Shown here: one piece after another, positions 15,554-23,939 of the stretch
Position numbering within the stretch: the first letter of the stretch is position 1
Layout: every line of letters starts with the position of its first letter
Assembly: GCF_036226445.1 (NCBI RefSeq)
Contig: NZ_CP108474.1
Span: 2,046,001-2,110,000 of the forward strand
Length of the DNA: 64,000 bases
Direction: 5' to 3'
From: Streptomyces sp. NBC_01255
GTDB lineage: Bacteria > Actinomycetota > Actinomycetes > Streptomycetales > Streptomycetaceae
The notes under the pieces: generated by a model
Databases searched by the model: none
Told to the model about the DNA's origin: nothing
The model's input: only the letters and a program-made list of their open reading frames with translations
Made by a program: the position numbers and the translations under genes

Positions 15554-15949
15554 TCACGCCTCGCCGTGGAGGACGTCGATGCCGAGCCGGTCGAGGAGCG
15601 CCGTGCAGGAGCGGCAGACCTCGGCCTCCGTACCGTGCTCGGGGTCGCCGTGCGGGCGGATCTTACGGGCGACGAGCGCGGCGCCCTCGAAGTGCGGGGC
15701 CGCCTCGTCCAGGGTGATGGTCCGGCCGTCGGCCCGCTGCCGGTCGAGACCGTAGAGCTCGTCGGAGACGAGCGCGGACTCGGCGCAGTAGCCGATGAAC
15801 GGCTCGCGCAGGGACGGCGGGAGCGCGTCGAAGAACTCCTGGACGGCGGGGTGAAGGTGAGGCTCGCCGTCACCGGCGAGGTTGGTGTGGCTGGTGATCG
15901 TGCCGTGCATGAGCAACGACGCGGCCGTGCCGGGAATCAGGTCAGACAT
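15554..15949 (-). CDS. Free-standing YwqJ-type deaminase domain (orphan toxin module)
   Basis: A 131-residue protein consisting only of a deaminase domain of the YwqJ-related type: C55-A56-E57 (YCAESALVSDEL) and C112-x2-C115 (VCRSC) form the zinc/proton-shuttle set. It aligns with the C-terminus of the large toxin upstream (SLLxxGTxTSH, LHPA, CAE..LVSD.L, CRSC). It has no secretion or linker region. Its ATG lies inside the last codons of the preceding SUKH gene (8-base overlap) with GGAGG in that gene, so the two are coupled. It may be a spare toxin cassette that recombines onto the full-length toxin, or a non-toxic derivative. Confidence 0.8.
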   Translation of the reverse strand: MSDLIPGTAASLLMHGTITSHTNLAGDGEPHLHPAVQEFFDALPPSLREPFIGYCAESALVSDELYGLDRQRADGRTITLDEAAPHFEGAALVARKIRPHGDPEHGTEAEVCRSCTALLDRLGIDVLHGEA

Positions 15950-16418
15950 AGAAATCCTCCGCGTCCTGCAGGGGCCAGCGGAAGAGGCCGATCATGGCCT
16001 CGTGCTTGCCAGTGCCCAGGTAATAGTTGCCGAAGCTGTTCATGTTGAAGAAGCGGCTCTGCTCGTCGATGACGAACACTTCCCCCTCGCCGGAGTCCCA
16101 GCCGATCGGGAAGAGGCGCACTCCTCCCAGGCCACGGCTCAGCTCCGCCATGTCCTCGAAGAGAGCGCACCAGACGGGGACGGGCGTGAAGTGGAAATGA
16201 TCCTCGCGCTGGACGTCGTGCATCACCCGGAGCCCGGCGTGCTCGGTGAGGAAGTCGGTCGCGGCGGCGAACGGCTCCACCGGGAACCCGTCCTTCCGGC
16301 TCTCCTCGACGACCTCCGCCACGAACGCCGAAGCCTGCTCGGCGGCGTCGCGACCGGAATACCAGCCGTACGCGGCGAACCAGGCGTCGACGTCCGCGGG
16401 GACACGGAGATGAGGCAC
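15942..16418 (-). CDS. SUKH-3 family immunity protein, copy 2
   Basis: A 158-residue SUKH-3-type protein. It is a close paralogue of the gene before it, sharing DVDAWF..HGW..GR, PVEPF.AAT.FLTEH.GLR, AELSR.LG and KHEAMI.L....QDAED. SUKH proteins neutralise polymorphic nuclease and deaminase toxins inside kin cells. GTG at 16418 with TTAGGAG just upstream. It overlaps the orphan deaminase start by 8 bases, suggesting co-translation of an antidote/toxin pair. Confidence 0.85.
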   Translation of the reverse strand: MPHLRVPADVDAWFAAYGWYSGRDAAEQASAFVAEVVEESRKDGFPVEPFAAATDFLTEHAGLRVMHDVQREDHFHFTPVPVWCALFEDMAELSRGLGGVRLFPIGWDSGEGEVFVIDEQSRFFNMNSFGNYYLGTGKHEAMIGLFRWPLQDAEDFYV

Positions 16419-16427
16419 AGGGAGCTC

Positions 16428-16463
16428 CTAACCCGCCGCCGTGCCGGGCGCCAGGTCAGACAA
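16428..16463 (-). pseudogene. Decayed start of a second orphan deaminase
   Basis: Directly at the end of immunity copy 1, reading frame -TTG TCT GAC CTG... encodes LSDLAPGTAAG then TAG. The intact orphan deaminase starts MSDLIPGTAAS in exactly the same place relative to immunity copy 2. About 25 of 33 bases match. The remnant has lost ATG (now TTG) and everything past codon 11. It shows that an immunity-deaminase cassette was duplicated and one toxin copy deleted. Confidence 0.7.
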
Positions 16464-16929
16464 AGTAGTCCTCCGCGTCCTGCATGGGGGCGTGGGCGAG
16501 GCTGATCATCGCCTCGTGCTTGTCGGCGCCCATGTAGTAGGCGCCCGTGTGGTGCAGGTAGAAGAACCTGCCCTGCTCGTCGACGAGCACCGGGGACGAG
16601 TCCGAGCTGTCGAGGCCGACCGGGAAGAGCCGTACGCCGAGGTCGCGGCTCAGTTCGGCGACGTCGGCCGGCGCCGACCGGTAGCCCAGGTAGGGGGTGA
16701 AGTAGAGGTACTCCTCGCGGGGGGCGTCGATCGTCAGGCGCAACCCGCCGTGTTCGGTGAGGAAGGCGGTCGCGGCCTCGAAGGGCTCCACGGGGGAACC
16801 TGCTTCTCGGTACTGCTCGGCGACCTCCCTCATCATCGCCGTCGCCTGATCGGTCACGACGCGGCCGGGGAACCATCCGTGTTCCCCGAACCAGGCGTCG
16901 ACGTCCTCCCGGGTTTCCATTCGCGGCAC
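16456..16929 (-). CDS. SUKH-3 family immunity protein, copy 1
   Basis: A 157-residue SUKH-3-type protein placed immediately downstream of the large deaminase toxin (9 bases between), the normal position of the cognate antidote. Motifs match copy 2 throughout, with changes concentrated in the middle (YLYFTPYLGYRSAPAD), where toxin specificity would be read. GTG at 16929 follows AAGGAG at 5-base spacing; an ATG three codons later is an alternative. Confidence 0.87.
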   Translation of the reverse strand: MPRMETREDVDAWFGEHGWFPGRVVTDQATAMMREVAEQYREAGSPVEPFEAATAFLTEHGGLRLTIDAPREEYLYFTPYLGYRSAPADVAELSRDLGVRLFPVGLDSSDSSPVLVDEQGRFFYLHHTGAYYMGADKHEAMISLAHAPMQDAEDYFV

Positions 16930-16938
16930 GGGAACTCC

Positions 16939-18717
16939 TTATCCGGTGTAGGCGGAGACACCCGCCATGTCCATTGCGATCTCGCACGATCGGCACGGGG
17001 CTTTGTACTCGCCGTGGCCGAGGGGGTGCGGTTTGACCTGGTCGCCGATCTGCACGCTGTAGACCTGTGATCCCCGCATGGCCTCGCGTACGTCGTCGGC
17101 CGACTTGATCGAGGTGCCGTCGGGGTCGAGGCTCCGCAGCCGGTCCGAGACCAGGTTGGCCTCCGCGCATTTGCCGTGTCCCGCGCCCGGGTTCCTGCCT
17201 TCGCCTTCGATCTGCGCCTTGACGTCGTCGTAGATCGATTGCATGGCGGGGTGCAGGTCGGGCAGCTTCTGGCCGGCTCCCTTGGTGGAGCTGGAGTGGC
17301 TCGTGACGGTTCCGTCGTGCAGGAGGCTACCGGAGCACGCCAGGTCGATCAGGTTTGTGCCCGGCGGGAAGTGGGTCTTGGCCAGGTCGATCTGGTGCTT
17401 GGGGTCGTTCGGGTTGTTCGGATCGGCTTTCCGCGCCTTGTCGGCGAGGTCGCGGGCCTCCTGGACGAGCGCCGCCCGCTGCTGTTCGGGCGTCAGGTGG
17501 CTGACATCGAGCGGGTCCGTCCGGTGGTGCCTCATGTTGCCGGCGGAGCTGCCGTGCCACGGCGGGGCCGGTGAGATGCGGTTTCCGCCGGGGTTGTTGC
17601 CGCTGCCGCTGCCCGGGCCGTTGCCGCCACCGCCACCTCCCCCGCCGTTCCCGCCGCCGCCCCCGCCGTTCCCGTTGTTGTCGTGGTCGCCCTTGCGTTG
17701 GCGGGCGAAGCGGTCGCGGAGGTTGTCGTCGGTGTTCTTGTGGTCGACCGAGATCTGCTTCACGGCCTTGGGCAGCGTCTGGCCGACGTGGTCGCCCATG
17801 TTCTTCGCGGCCTTGGTGAGCGCTTCGAGGGCCTTGTCCGCGACCGGGTCGATCGCGTCGGCGATCGAGTCACGGCCCCGGGTCCGGCCGTGCGCGGTCT
17901 TCGCCTTCGTGAGTTTGCCCGCGGTCTTGCCGTGGATGCCCGCGCTGACGGTGTTGAGCTGGGTGGAGGCGTGGGTGTGCTCGGCATGCTCGATGTGCAG
18001 GTTCTTCAGCCCCCCGCCCTTCGACCCGCCACCGCCGCCGGCCGAGGCCAGGCTCAGGGCCTCCTTGCCCGACTGGACGCCCTCCTTGAAGCCGTCCTGC
18101 CCGGCGTCCTTGGTCTGGTCGAGGTCCACCCCGTCCTGCAGACCGATCGCCACCGCGCCGAGCTGGACGACGAGGTCGGCGGCCATGCCCTCAAGGGCGG
18201 CCACCGCCGGCTCGGTCATCGCGGCCACGACGTAACCGACGGCCTCCTCCACGCACTCCTTGATCAGCCGTTTGATGACCTCTTGCGTGGCCCGCATCGC
18301 CGCCGCGCCGATCAGCGCCGACAGTCCGCCCGTCACCGGGATCAGGGAGATCGCGATACCGGCCTCGGCCGCGAGATAGCCCAGCTGGACGAGTGCGGCG
18401 AGCTTCATGCCCTCGATCGCGCCCGCGGCCGTGTCCAGAGCGCCCGCGACCGTCCGCGCCGCACCCGAGATGTCCTTCAGATGCTTGGTCTTGATCTTCG
18501 CCCAGTGCTCGTTGAGCGCGTCGAGCGCCTCGCCCTCACCCGACGACAGCAGCCGCTCGAAGTGGTTGTTCGCGAGCTGACCGTCGTCCTCCAGGTCCTC
18601 CGCGAACTCCCTGAGAGCGTCCGCCATCTCGCGGTACGCGTCCTCGTCGACATTCGGCCACGCCACCCCGATCAGGTCGAGAAGTGTGTCCGCCCAATCC
18701 GGAACCGTGACTGCCAC
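16939..18717 (-). CDS. Polymorphic toxin: WXG100/CpnT-like N-terminus, linker and C-terminal YwqJ-type deaminase
   Basis: A 592-residue protein in four parts. Residues 1-110 are a CpnT-like/WXG100-type alpha-helical export domain (VPDWADTLLDLIGVAWPN start). Residues 110-200 hold hydrophobic helices with Gly-rich turns (LAALVQLGYLAAEAGIAI). Residues 230-400 are a charged, then Gly/Asn-rich low-complexity linker. Residues about 450-592 are a deaminase domain with C517-A-E519 and C575-x2-C578. Export is probably by a type VII-like route and the activity is base deamination in a rival; both follow from family knowledge. GTG at 18717 fits known relatives better than the ATG 11 codons upstream. Confidence 0.82.
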   Translation of the reverse strand: MAVTVPDWADTLLDLIGVAWPNVDEDAYREMADALREFAEDLEDDGQLANNHFERLLSSGEGEALDALNEHWAKIKTKHLKDISGAARTVAGALDTAAGAIEGMKLAALVQLGYLAAEAGIAISLIPVTGGLSALIGAAAMRATQEVIKRLIKECVEEAVGYVVAAMTEPAVAALEGMAADLVVQLGAVAIGLQDGVDLDQTKDAGQDGFKEGVQSGKEALSLASAGGGGGSKGGGLKNLHIEHAEHTHASTQLNTVSAGIHGKTAGKLTKAKTAHGRTRGRDSIADAIDPVADKALEALTKAAKNMGDHVGQTLPKAVKQISVDHKNTDDNLRDRFARQRKGDHDNNGNGGGGGGNGGGGGGGGNGPGSGSGNNPGGNRISPAPPWHGSSAGNMRHHRTDPLDVSHLTPEQQRAALVQEARDLADKARKADPNNPNDPKHQIDLAKTHFPPGTNLIDLACSGSLLHDGTVTSHSSSTKGAGQKLPDLHPAMQSIYDDVKAQIEGEGRNPGAGHGKCAEANLVSDRLRSLDPDGTSIKSADDVREAMRGSQVYSVQIGDQVKPHPLGHGEYKAPCRSCEIAMDMAGVSAYTG

Positions 18718-18797
18718 GTTCCCCTGCCCCCCGTTGAAGACTGTTTGCAATCCGCAATAGTCCTACCACAGGGGGCTGGTGACGAGGCGTCCGGGCA

Positions 18798-19208
18798 TCA
18801 GCCCTCGTCCGGCTCCAGGCGCAGCGAGATCGAGTTGATGCAGTACCGCTGGTCCGTCGGCGTGGGGTAGCCCTCACCCTCGAAGACATGGCCCAGGTGC
18901 GAGCCGCAGCGCGAGCAGCGGACCTCGGTGCGGACCATGCCGTGGGAGGTGTCGTCGATCAGCTCGACCGCCGCGGAGTCCTTGGGGTCGAAGAAGGAAG
19001 GCCAGCCGCAGTGCGACTCGAACTTCTCGTTCGACGTGAAGAGCTCCGCGCCGCAGGCCCGGCAGGAGTACACGCCCTTCGTCTTCGTGTCCGTGTACTC
19101 CCCGCGGAAGGCGGGCTCGGTGCCCGCCTGACGCAGCACCTGGTACTCCGCCGGGGTGAGCTCCGCACGCCACTGCTCGTCCGGCTTCTCGACCTCGTAC
19201 GCGGTCAT
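18798..19208 (-). CDS. msrB: Peptide-methionine (R)-S-oxide reductase
   Basis: A 136-residue cytosolic MsrB that repairs the R-sulfoxide of methionine. Zinc ligands C49/C52 (SCRACG) and C98/C101 (CSRCGSH), the HCGWPSF substrate motif at 66-72 and the catalytic C123 (RYCINS) are all present. It follows murC at 10 bases on the same strand, so both are probably on one transcript. Full family length. Confidence 0.96.
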   Translation of the reverse strand: MTAYEVEKPDEQWRAELTPAEYQVLRQAGTEPAFRGEYTDTKTKGVYSCRACGAELFTSNEKFESHCGWPSFFDPKDSAAVELIDDTSHGMVRTEVRCSRCGSHLGHVFEGEGYPTPTDQRYCINSISLRLEPDEG

Positions 19209-19218
19209 CGGATGCTCC

Positions 19219-20610
19219 TCAGTTCGACAGGTGGTCCAGGATGCGCGGTCCGAGGTCCGTGACGTCGCCCGCGCCCATCGTCAGAACGAGATCGCCGGGC
19301 TTGGCCATTCCCGCGATGACGTCCGGGACGGTCGCCTTGTCGTGGACAGGCGTGACGTCGGCGCCGGCCCGCTGCGCGGCGGCGATGATCAGCTCGCTGG
19401 TGATGCCGGGGATCGGGTCCTCGCGGGCCGGGTAGATGTCGAGGACGACCGAGGCGTCGGCGAGGGCCAGCGCGTCGCCCATCTCCTTGCCGAGCTCCTG
19501 GGTGCGGGAGAACAGGTGGGGCTGGAAGACGACGAGCAGGCGCGCGCCACCGGCGGCGCCGCGCATGGCCTCCAGGTCGGCGGTCATCTCCGTGGGGTGG
19601 TGCGCGTACGAGTCGATGACCTGGACGCCCGCGGCCTCGCCCTTGAGCTGGAGGCGGCGGCCGACGCCGGTGTAGGCGGTGAGGGCCTGGGCCAGCTCGG
19701 CCGGGTCGATGCCGACGCGGGCGCCGGCGGCGAGGGCCGCGGCGGCGTTGTGGGCGTAGTGGCGGCCGGGGACCGAGACGGTGAAGGTGTGCTCGACGCC
19801 GTCGAGGAGGACGACGACCTCGCTCTTCATGCCGTTCGGGGCGATCTTCAGGATCCGGGCGTCGGAGTCCTCGGACTCGCCGACCGTGACGATGTTCAGG
19901 CCGTCGCGGTCCGCGACCCGGCGGGCCAGCTCGCGGGCGCCGGCGTGCTCGCCGACGACCAGGGTGCCGCCCGGGCGGATCTTGGCGGTGAAGGCCTCGA
20001 AGGACTCGTAGATCTCGTCCATGGAGGCGTAGTTCGCGTGGTGGTCCAGCTCGACGTTGAGGACGATCGCGACCTCGGGGTCGTACTTCTGGAAGCTGCG
20101 GTCGCTCTCGTCGGCCTCGGCGACGAAGACGTCCCCGGAGCCGTGGCGGGCGTTGGTGCCGGGGCCGGCGAGGTCGCCGCCGATGGCGTACGAGGGGTCG
20201 AGGCCCAGCTCGGTCAGGGCGACGGCCAGCATCGACGTGGTCGTCGTCTTGCCGTGCGTGCCAGCGACCGCGATCGCGCGCAGGTCGTCCATGAGGGAGG
20301 CGAGCGCGTCGGAGCGGTGCACGACGGGGATGCCGAGCTCGGCGGCGCGGGCCAGCTCGGGGTTGTCGGCGCGGATGGCGCTGGAGACGACGACGGCGGA
20401 GGCGTCGTCGGCGAGGTGCTCGGCGGCGTGGCCGATGTGCACGGTGGCGCCGAGGGCACGCAGGGCCTCGGCGGTCGGGGACTCCTTGGCGTCGCTGCCG
20501 GCGACCTTGGCGCCGCGCTGGGCGAGGATCTTCGCGATGCCCGACATTCCGGCACCGCCGATGCCGATGAAGTGCGGCCGTTCCATGGCGGCAGGGATGG
20601 CGGGTGCCAT
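19219..20610 (-). CDS. murC: UDP-N-acetylmuramate--L-alanine ligase
   Basis: A 463-residue Mur ligase that adds L-alanine to UDP-MurNAc in the cytoplasm, the first peptide step of peptidoglycan synthesis. The nucleotide fold GIGGAGMSG is at 16-24, the ATP loop GTHGKTTTT at 117-125, the EADESD metal/substrate motif and DSYAHHPTE of the C-terminal domain follow. ATG at 20610 has GGGAGAGA 6-7 bases upstream; a longer frame adds sequence foreign to the family. It stands outside the dcw cluster, as in other Streptomyces. Confidence 0.96.
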   Translation of the reverse strand: MAPAIPAAMERPHFIGIGGAGMSGIAKILAQRGAKVAGSDAKESPTAEALRALGATVHIGHAAEHLADDASAVVVSSAIRADNPELARAAELGIPVVHRSDALASLMDDLRAIAVAGTHGKTTTTSMLAVALTELGLDPSYAIGGDLAGPGTNARHGSGDVFVAEADESDRSFQKYDPEVAIVLNVELDHHANYASMDEIYESFEAFTAKIRPGGTLVVGEHAGARELARRVADRDGLNIVTVGESEDSDARILKIAPNGMKSEVVVLLDGVEHTFTVSVPGRHYAHNAAAALAAGARVGIDPAELAQALTAYTGVGRRLQLKGEAAGVQVIDSYAHHPTEMTADLEAMRGAAGGARLLVVFQPHLFSRTQELGKEMGDALALADASVVLDIYPAREDPIPGITSELIIAAAQRAGADVTPVHDKATVPDVIAGMAKPGDLVLTMGAGDVTDLGPRILDHLSN

Positions 20611-20728
20611 GTGGATCTCTCCCCGGGTGGGTCTGGCTGTGTCGTACTGGAAGGACCAGCCTAGTGGCTCGCGCCGGGCGGCCCGGGGCACGGAGGGGTC
20701 GGACGTGTCCCCGGCCCGTGAGAGGCCG

Positions 20729-20764
20729 CCGTGTCCGCGCCCCCTGCACGGGGCGCGGACACGG
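20729..20764 (-). terminator. Stem-loop terminator after the USP-like gene
   Basis: A perfect 15-bp stem (ccgtgtccgcgcccc and its complement) with a 6-base loop starts 15 bases past the stop of the upstream minus-strand gene. Confidence 0.8.
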
Positions 20765-20778
20765 ACCCTCGGTGTTCC

Positions 20779-21252
20779 TTACTCCTCGCTGTGGGCGAAG
20801 AGCTTCAGTACGGGTACGCCCACCTTGTGGCGGGCCCGGGAGGCCCAGTCCCGGTGGAAGAACTCCTCCACGTAGTGCGGAGCGGTGAGAACGATCACCT
20901 CGTCCGCCTCCGACTCCTCGACCACCGCCTTCATCTTGGTGAGCGGGTGGTCCTCGACGACCTGGCCGACCGCTTCGCAGCCGGCGTCTCTCAGGGCCTG
21001 GAGCGAGTGCTCCAGGGCCAGCTCGGCGGGGACCCGGGCGGCCTTGCCCTCCGGTTCCCCGCCCTCGTGGGCGGCTTCCTTCAGTTCGCCCATGGCGACG
21101 TCGTCGATGGCACGCAACAACACGTCGGCCTGGTCACCACGCGGCTGCATCAGGACGATGAAGGACACGCCCTCGTCGCCGTGCAGCGTGGTGACGAACT
21201 CCACGTCGACGGAGGTCAGGGGCTTCTCGATCATCAGAACGCTTGTGAACAC
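20779..21252 (-). CDS. Universal-stress-protein-like alpha/beta protein, unknown function
   Basis: A 157-residue soluble protein conserved beside murC in Streptomyces. The second half, ALEHSLQALRDAGCEAVG, then DEVIVLTAPHYVEEFFHRDW and KVGVPVLKLF, has the strand-helix pattern of universal stress proteins, though the ATP motif G2xG9G(S/T) is not present. Some genomes label relatives as indole-3-glycerol-phosphate synthase; no TrpC motif is seen here, so that label is not followed. Start GTG at 21252, or ATG six codons later. Confidence 0.65.
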   Translation of the reverse strand: MFTSVLMIEKPLTSVDVEFVTTLHGDEGVSFIVLMQPRGDQADVLLRAIDDVAMGELKEAAHEGGEPEGKAARVPAELALEHSLQALRDAGCEAVGQVVEDHPLTKMKAVVEESEADEVIVLTAPHYVEEFFHRDWASRARHKVGVPVLKLFAHSEE

Positions 21253-21357
21253 CTCAGGAGCCCTTCTGCGGAAACCATCCTTCCCCGTGCCCGCACGGGG
21301 TCTGCGACATAAGTGTGCCCAGCGGACGGAAAGCGGAACGACAAATTCCGCCGATTG

Positions 21358-22179
21358 TCAGATCCGACGGTAGCGGGTGAAGAGGAAGCCGTCCTGCTCC
21401 AGCACGGAAGCCACGGAGAAGCGTGTCGGGACGGCCACCGAAGGACCCCCGGCGATCCGCTGGGCGCCACCCGCGGTCATCGTCGGCGAGAGCGTCAGAC
21501 ACAGCTCGTCGAGGACCTCCGCCGCCACGAACTGACCCAGCAGCCGGGGCCCGCCCTCGGTCAGCTGGCGCCGCAGCCCGCGCTCCGCGAGGACCGCGAC
21601 CGCGCGGGCCGGGTCCACGCCGGCCCCGTCGCCCGCGACCAGCACCTCGGCGCCCGCCTTCCGGGCGGCCTGTACGCGCTCGGCGGGCGCGGCGGCCCCC
21701 GTGAGGATCAGCGTCCGCACCAGCGGCTCCGTGAAGAGCGGCAGCGAGAAGTCAAGGTCGAGGGAGGCGGTGACCACGGCGATCACGGGTGCGGGACCCT
21801 GCCCGGCGGCGGCCCGGCGGGCGGCGAAGGCCTCCCGTGCCCTGGCCGGGCGGTACCCCTCCAGGCGTACCGTTTCCGCGCCCACGACGATCACGTCGGC
21901 GAGCCCGCGAAGGGTGCCGAAGATCCGCATGTCCGTCTCGGAGGAGAGCGGCTGGGAGCGGCCGTCGTGCTGGCCCGCCCCGTCGAGGGACGAGACCATG
22001 TTGGCCCGCAGCCACACACGGTCACCCTCCGGGTACGCGTAGGCGTCGGCCAGCTCGTCGAGGGACCATTCCCGGCCACCGGCCGGGGCCTCCGCGGTGG
22101 TCCCCGCACCGGTCTCCGGGGCCTCCCCCGCGGTGGTCTCGTGGGCTGTCATGTCCGTCACAGGGAGCAGGCGTCGCAT
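21358..22179 (-). CDS. Pyrimidine reductase-like protein (RibD C-terminal domain)
   Basis: A 273-residue protein whose body from about residue 55 is the RibD_C dihydrofolate-reductase-like fold: LRANMVSSLDG, ETDMRIFGTLRGLADVIVVGAETVR, then LTEGGPRLLGQ. A deaminase domain is absent, so it is either the reductase half of riboflavin synthesis or an unrelated NADPH reductase. The first 35 residues are low-complexity. It is divergent from zapE with 36 bases between starts. Confidence 0.85.
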   Translation of the reverse strand: MRRLLPVTDMTAHETTAGEAPETGAGTTAEAPAGGREWSLDELADAYAYPEGDRVWLRANMVSSLDGAGQHDGRSQPLSSETDMRIFGTLRGLADVIVVGAETVRLEGYRPARAREAFAARRAAAGQGPAPVIAVVTASLDLDFSLPLFTEPLVRTLILTGAAAPAERVQAARKAGAEVLVAGDGAGVDPARAVAVLAERGLRRQLTEGGPRLLGQFVAAEVLDELCLTLSPTMTAGGAQRIAGGPSVAVPTRFSVASVLEQDGFLFTRYRRI

Positions 22180-22215
22180 CCTCGCAGTCTGACATGGCGC
22201 TTACAGTGGGGAACT

Positions 22216-23301
22216 GTGTCGACCCACGCCCTCACCGAAGCGGCTTCCACCGAAGCGGCCCCGCTCTCGCTCTGCTCCCGAGAGCCCCACGTCCCCGCCG
22301 ACCGTCTCGTCGCGGAGATGGTGCCGCCGCCTCGCTTCGACTCCGTCCGCTTCGACACGTACCTGCCGGACCCGAACCAGCCGAGCCAGACGGACGCCGT
22401 CAAGGCCCTGAGCGGCTTCGCCGAGGGCCTCGGCGGGGCGCACGCCACCGGCGCCGGGAAGCGCCGCTGGTTCGCCAAGAAGCCGGCCGCCCCGAGCGGG
22501 CCGCGCGGGGTCTACCTGGACGGCGGGTACGGCGTCGGCAAGACCCACCTGCTGGCCTCCCTCTGGCACGCGACCCCCGCCGAGCCGGCGCTGAAAGCTT
22601 TCGGCACCTTCGTCGAGCTGACCAACCTGGTCGGCGCGCTCGGCTTCCAGCAGACGGTGAAGACCCTCAGCGGGCACCGTCTCCTCTGCATCGACGAATT
22701 CGAGCTGGACGACCCGGGCGACACCGTCCTCGTCTCCAGCCTCCTCGGCAAGCTCGTCGAGGCGGGCGTGGCCCTCGCCGCCACCTCCAACACGCTCCCC
22801 GGCAAGCTCGGCGAGGGCCGCTTCGCCGCCGCCGACTTCCTCCGCGAGATCCAGGGCCTCTCCGCGCACTTCATGCCGCTGCGGATCGACGGCGAGGACT
22901 TCCGCCACCGCGGCCTGCCCGAGGCCCCCGCCCCGTACTCCGACCAGGTCGTCACGGAGACCGCGTACGCGACGCCGGGCGCCTCCCTCGACGACTTCCC
23001 GCACCTGCTCGACCACCTGGCCAAGGTGCACCCGAGCCGGTACGGCGCGCTCACCGACGACCTCGCGGCGGTCTGCCTCACCGACGTCCAGCCGGTCCCC
23101 GACCAGTCGACGGCGCTCCGGCTCGTCGTCCTCGCCGACCGCCTCTACGACCGTGAGATACCCGTCCTCGCCTCCGGACTGCCCTTCGACCGGCTCTTCA
23201 GCGACGAGATGCTGAACGGCGGATACCGCAAGAAGTACTTCCGGGCGATCTCCCGGCTCACCGCGCTCGCGCGCGACGCGAAGGGGCTTGTGGCGCAGTA
23301 G
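22216..23301 (+). CDS. zapE: Cell division ATPase ZapE (AFG1-like)
   Basis: A 361-residue P-loop ATPase. Walker A is GGYGVGKTH at 103-111, Walker B is LLCIDEFELDD near 157-166, and the sensor ATSNTLP follows. In E. coli ZapE acts at the Z-ring; in Streptomyces the role is inferred. GTG at 22216 lies 8 bases after a TACAGT -10 box, so the message is likely leaderless. The gene is divergent from the pyrimidine reductase. Confidence 0.88.
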   Translation: MSTHALTEAASTEAAPLSLCSREPHVPADRLVAEMVPPPRFDSVRFDTYLPDPNQPSQTDAVKALSGFAEGLGGAHATGAGKRRWFAKKPAAPSGPRGVYLDGGYGVGKTHLLASLWHATPAEPALKAFGTFVELTNLVGALGFQQTVKTLSGHRLLCIDEFELDDPGDTVLVSSLLGKLVEAGVALAATSNTLPGKLGEGRFAAADFLREIQGLSAHFMPLRIDGEDFRHRGLPEAPAPYSDQVVTETAYATPGASLDDFPHLLDHLAKVHPSRYGALTDDLAAVCLTDVQPVPDQSTALRLVVLADRLYDREIPVLASGLPFDRLFSDEMLNGGYRKKYFRAISRLTALARDAKGLVAQ

Positions 23302-23335
23302 CTTGGGGGCCGTACCCGATCGAAAGGGATCCACC

Positions 23336-23761
23336 ATGGCCACCGTGCGTCACGCCCACACCGTCTGGCAGGGCGACCTCCTCAAGGGTTCCGGCGTCGT
23401 CACCCTCGACTCGTCCGGCCTCGGCTCGTACGACGTCTCCTGGCCGGCCCGGAAGGACGAGCCGAACGGCAAGACGAGCCCCGAGGAGCTCATCGCCGCC
23501 GCGCACTCCTCCTGCTTCTCGATGGCCTTCTCCGGCGGTCTGGCCAACGCGGGCAGCCCGCCGACTCGCCTGGAGACCCAGGCCGACGTCACCTTCCAGC
23601 CGGGCAAGGGCATCACGGGCATCCACCTGACCGTGCGCGGCGAGGTCCCGGGCCTGGACGCCGACCAGTTCCAGGCGCTCGCCGAGGACGCGAAGAAGAA
23701 CTGCCCCGTCAGCCAGGCGCTCACCGGCACGACGATCACGCTCACCGCCGAACTGGCCTGA
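23336..23761 (+). CDS. OsmC family peroxiredoxin-like protein
   Basis: A 141-residue OsmC-type protein that reduces organic hydroperoxides with paired cysteines, here C60 (AHSSCFSMAFSG) and C123 (NCPVSQAL). The fold motifs SYDVSWPAR and KTSPEELIAAAHSSC match the family. ATG at 23336 with AAAGGGA upstream. It lies 34 bases after zapE and may share its message. Confidence 0.9.
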   Translation: MATVRHAHTVWQGDLLKGSGVVTLDSSGLGSYDVSWPARKDEPNGKTSPEELIAAAHSSCFSMAFSGGLANAGSPPTRLETQADVTFQPGKGITGIHLTVRGEVPGLDADQFQALAEDAKKNCPVSQALTGTTITLTAELA

Positions 23762-23854
23762 CGCCGGATCAGTTCACGCGCCACATGAGGCTGTTGTGGC
23801 CCGCATGGTTCACGTGTCACCACAGTGCGTGATACACACATGCGGGTCACACGT

Positions 23855-23909
23855 CACAGCACACTCCACAGCACAGTCCACAGCGCACGTCACTGTGCAC
23901 AGCACACGC
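23855..23909. repeat. 12-bp near-repeats upstream of phoX-like gene
   Basis: cacagcacactc, cacagcacagtc and cacagcgcacgt run in tandem from 23855, with a fourth unit at 23898. They lie in the 5' region of the PhoX-like gene. GTTCAC elements at 23772 and 23808 could be parts of a PHO box, but the 11-bp register expected for PhoP is not met. Confidence 0.6.
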
Positions 23910-23939
23910 CTGTCCGCCAACAGGAAAGTGGGTTGCCTC

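Noticed and set aside
14575..15873. A 432-codon frame joining the third immunity gene to upstream sequence
   Set aside because: Its first 100 codons are the wrong frame of the orphan deaminase, Ser/Arg/Pro-rich with no domain; translation should start in the GTG repeat.
20779..21252. Indole-3-glycerol-phosphate synthase label used for relatives
   Set aside because: No TrpC barrel motifs are present and the protein is too short.
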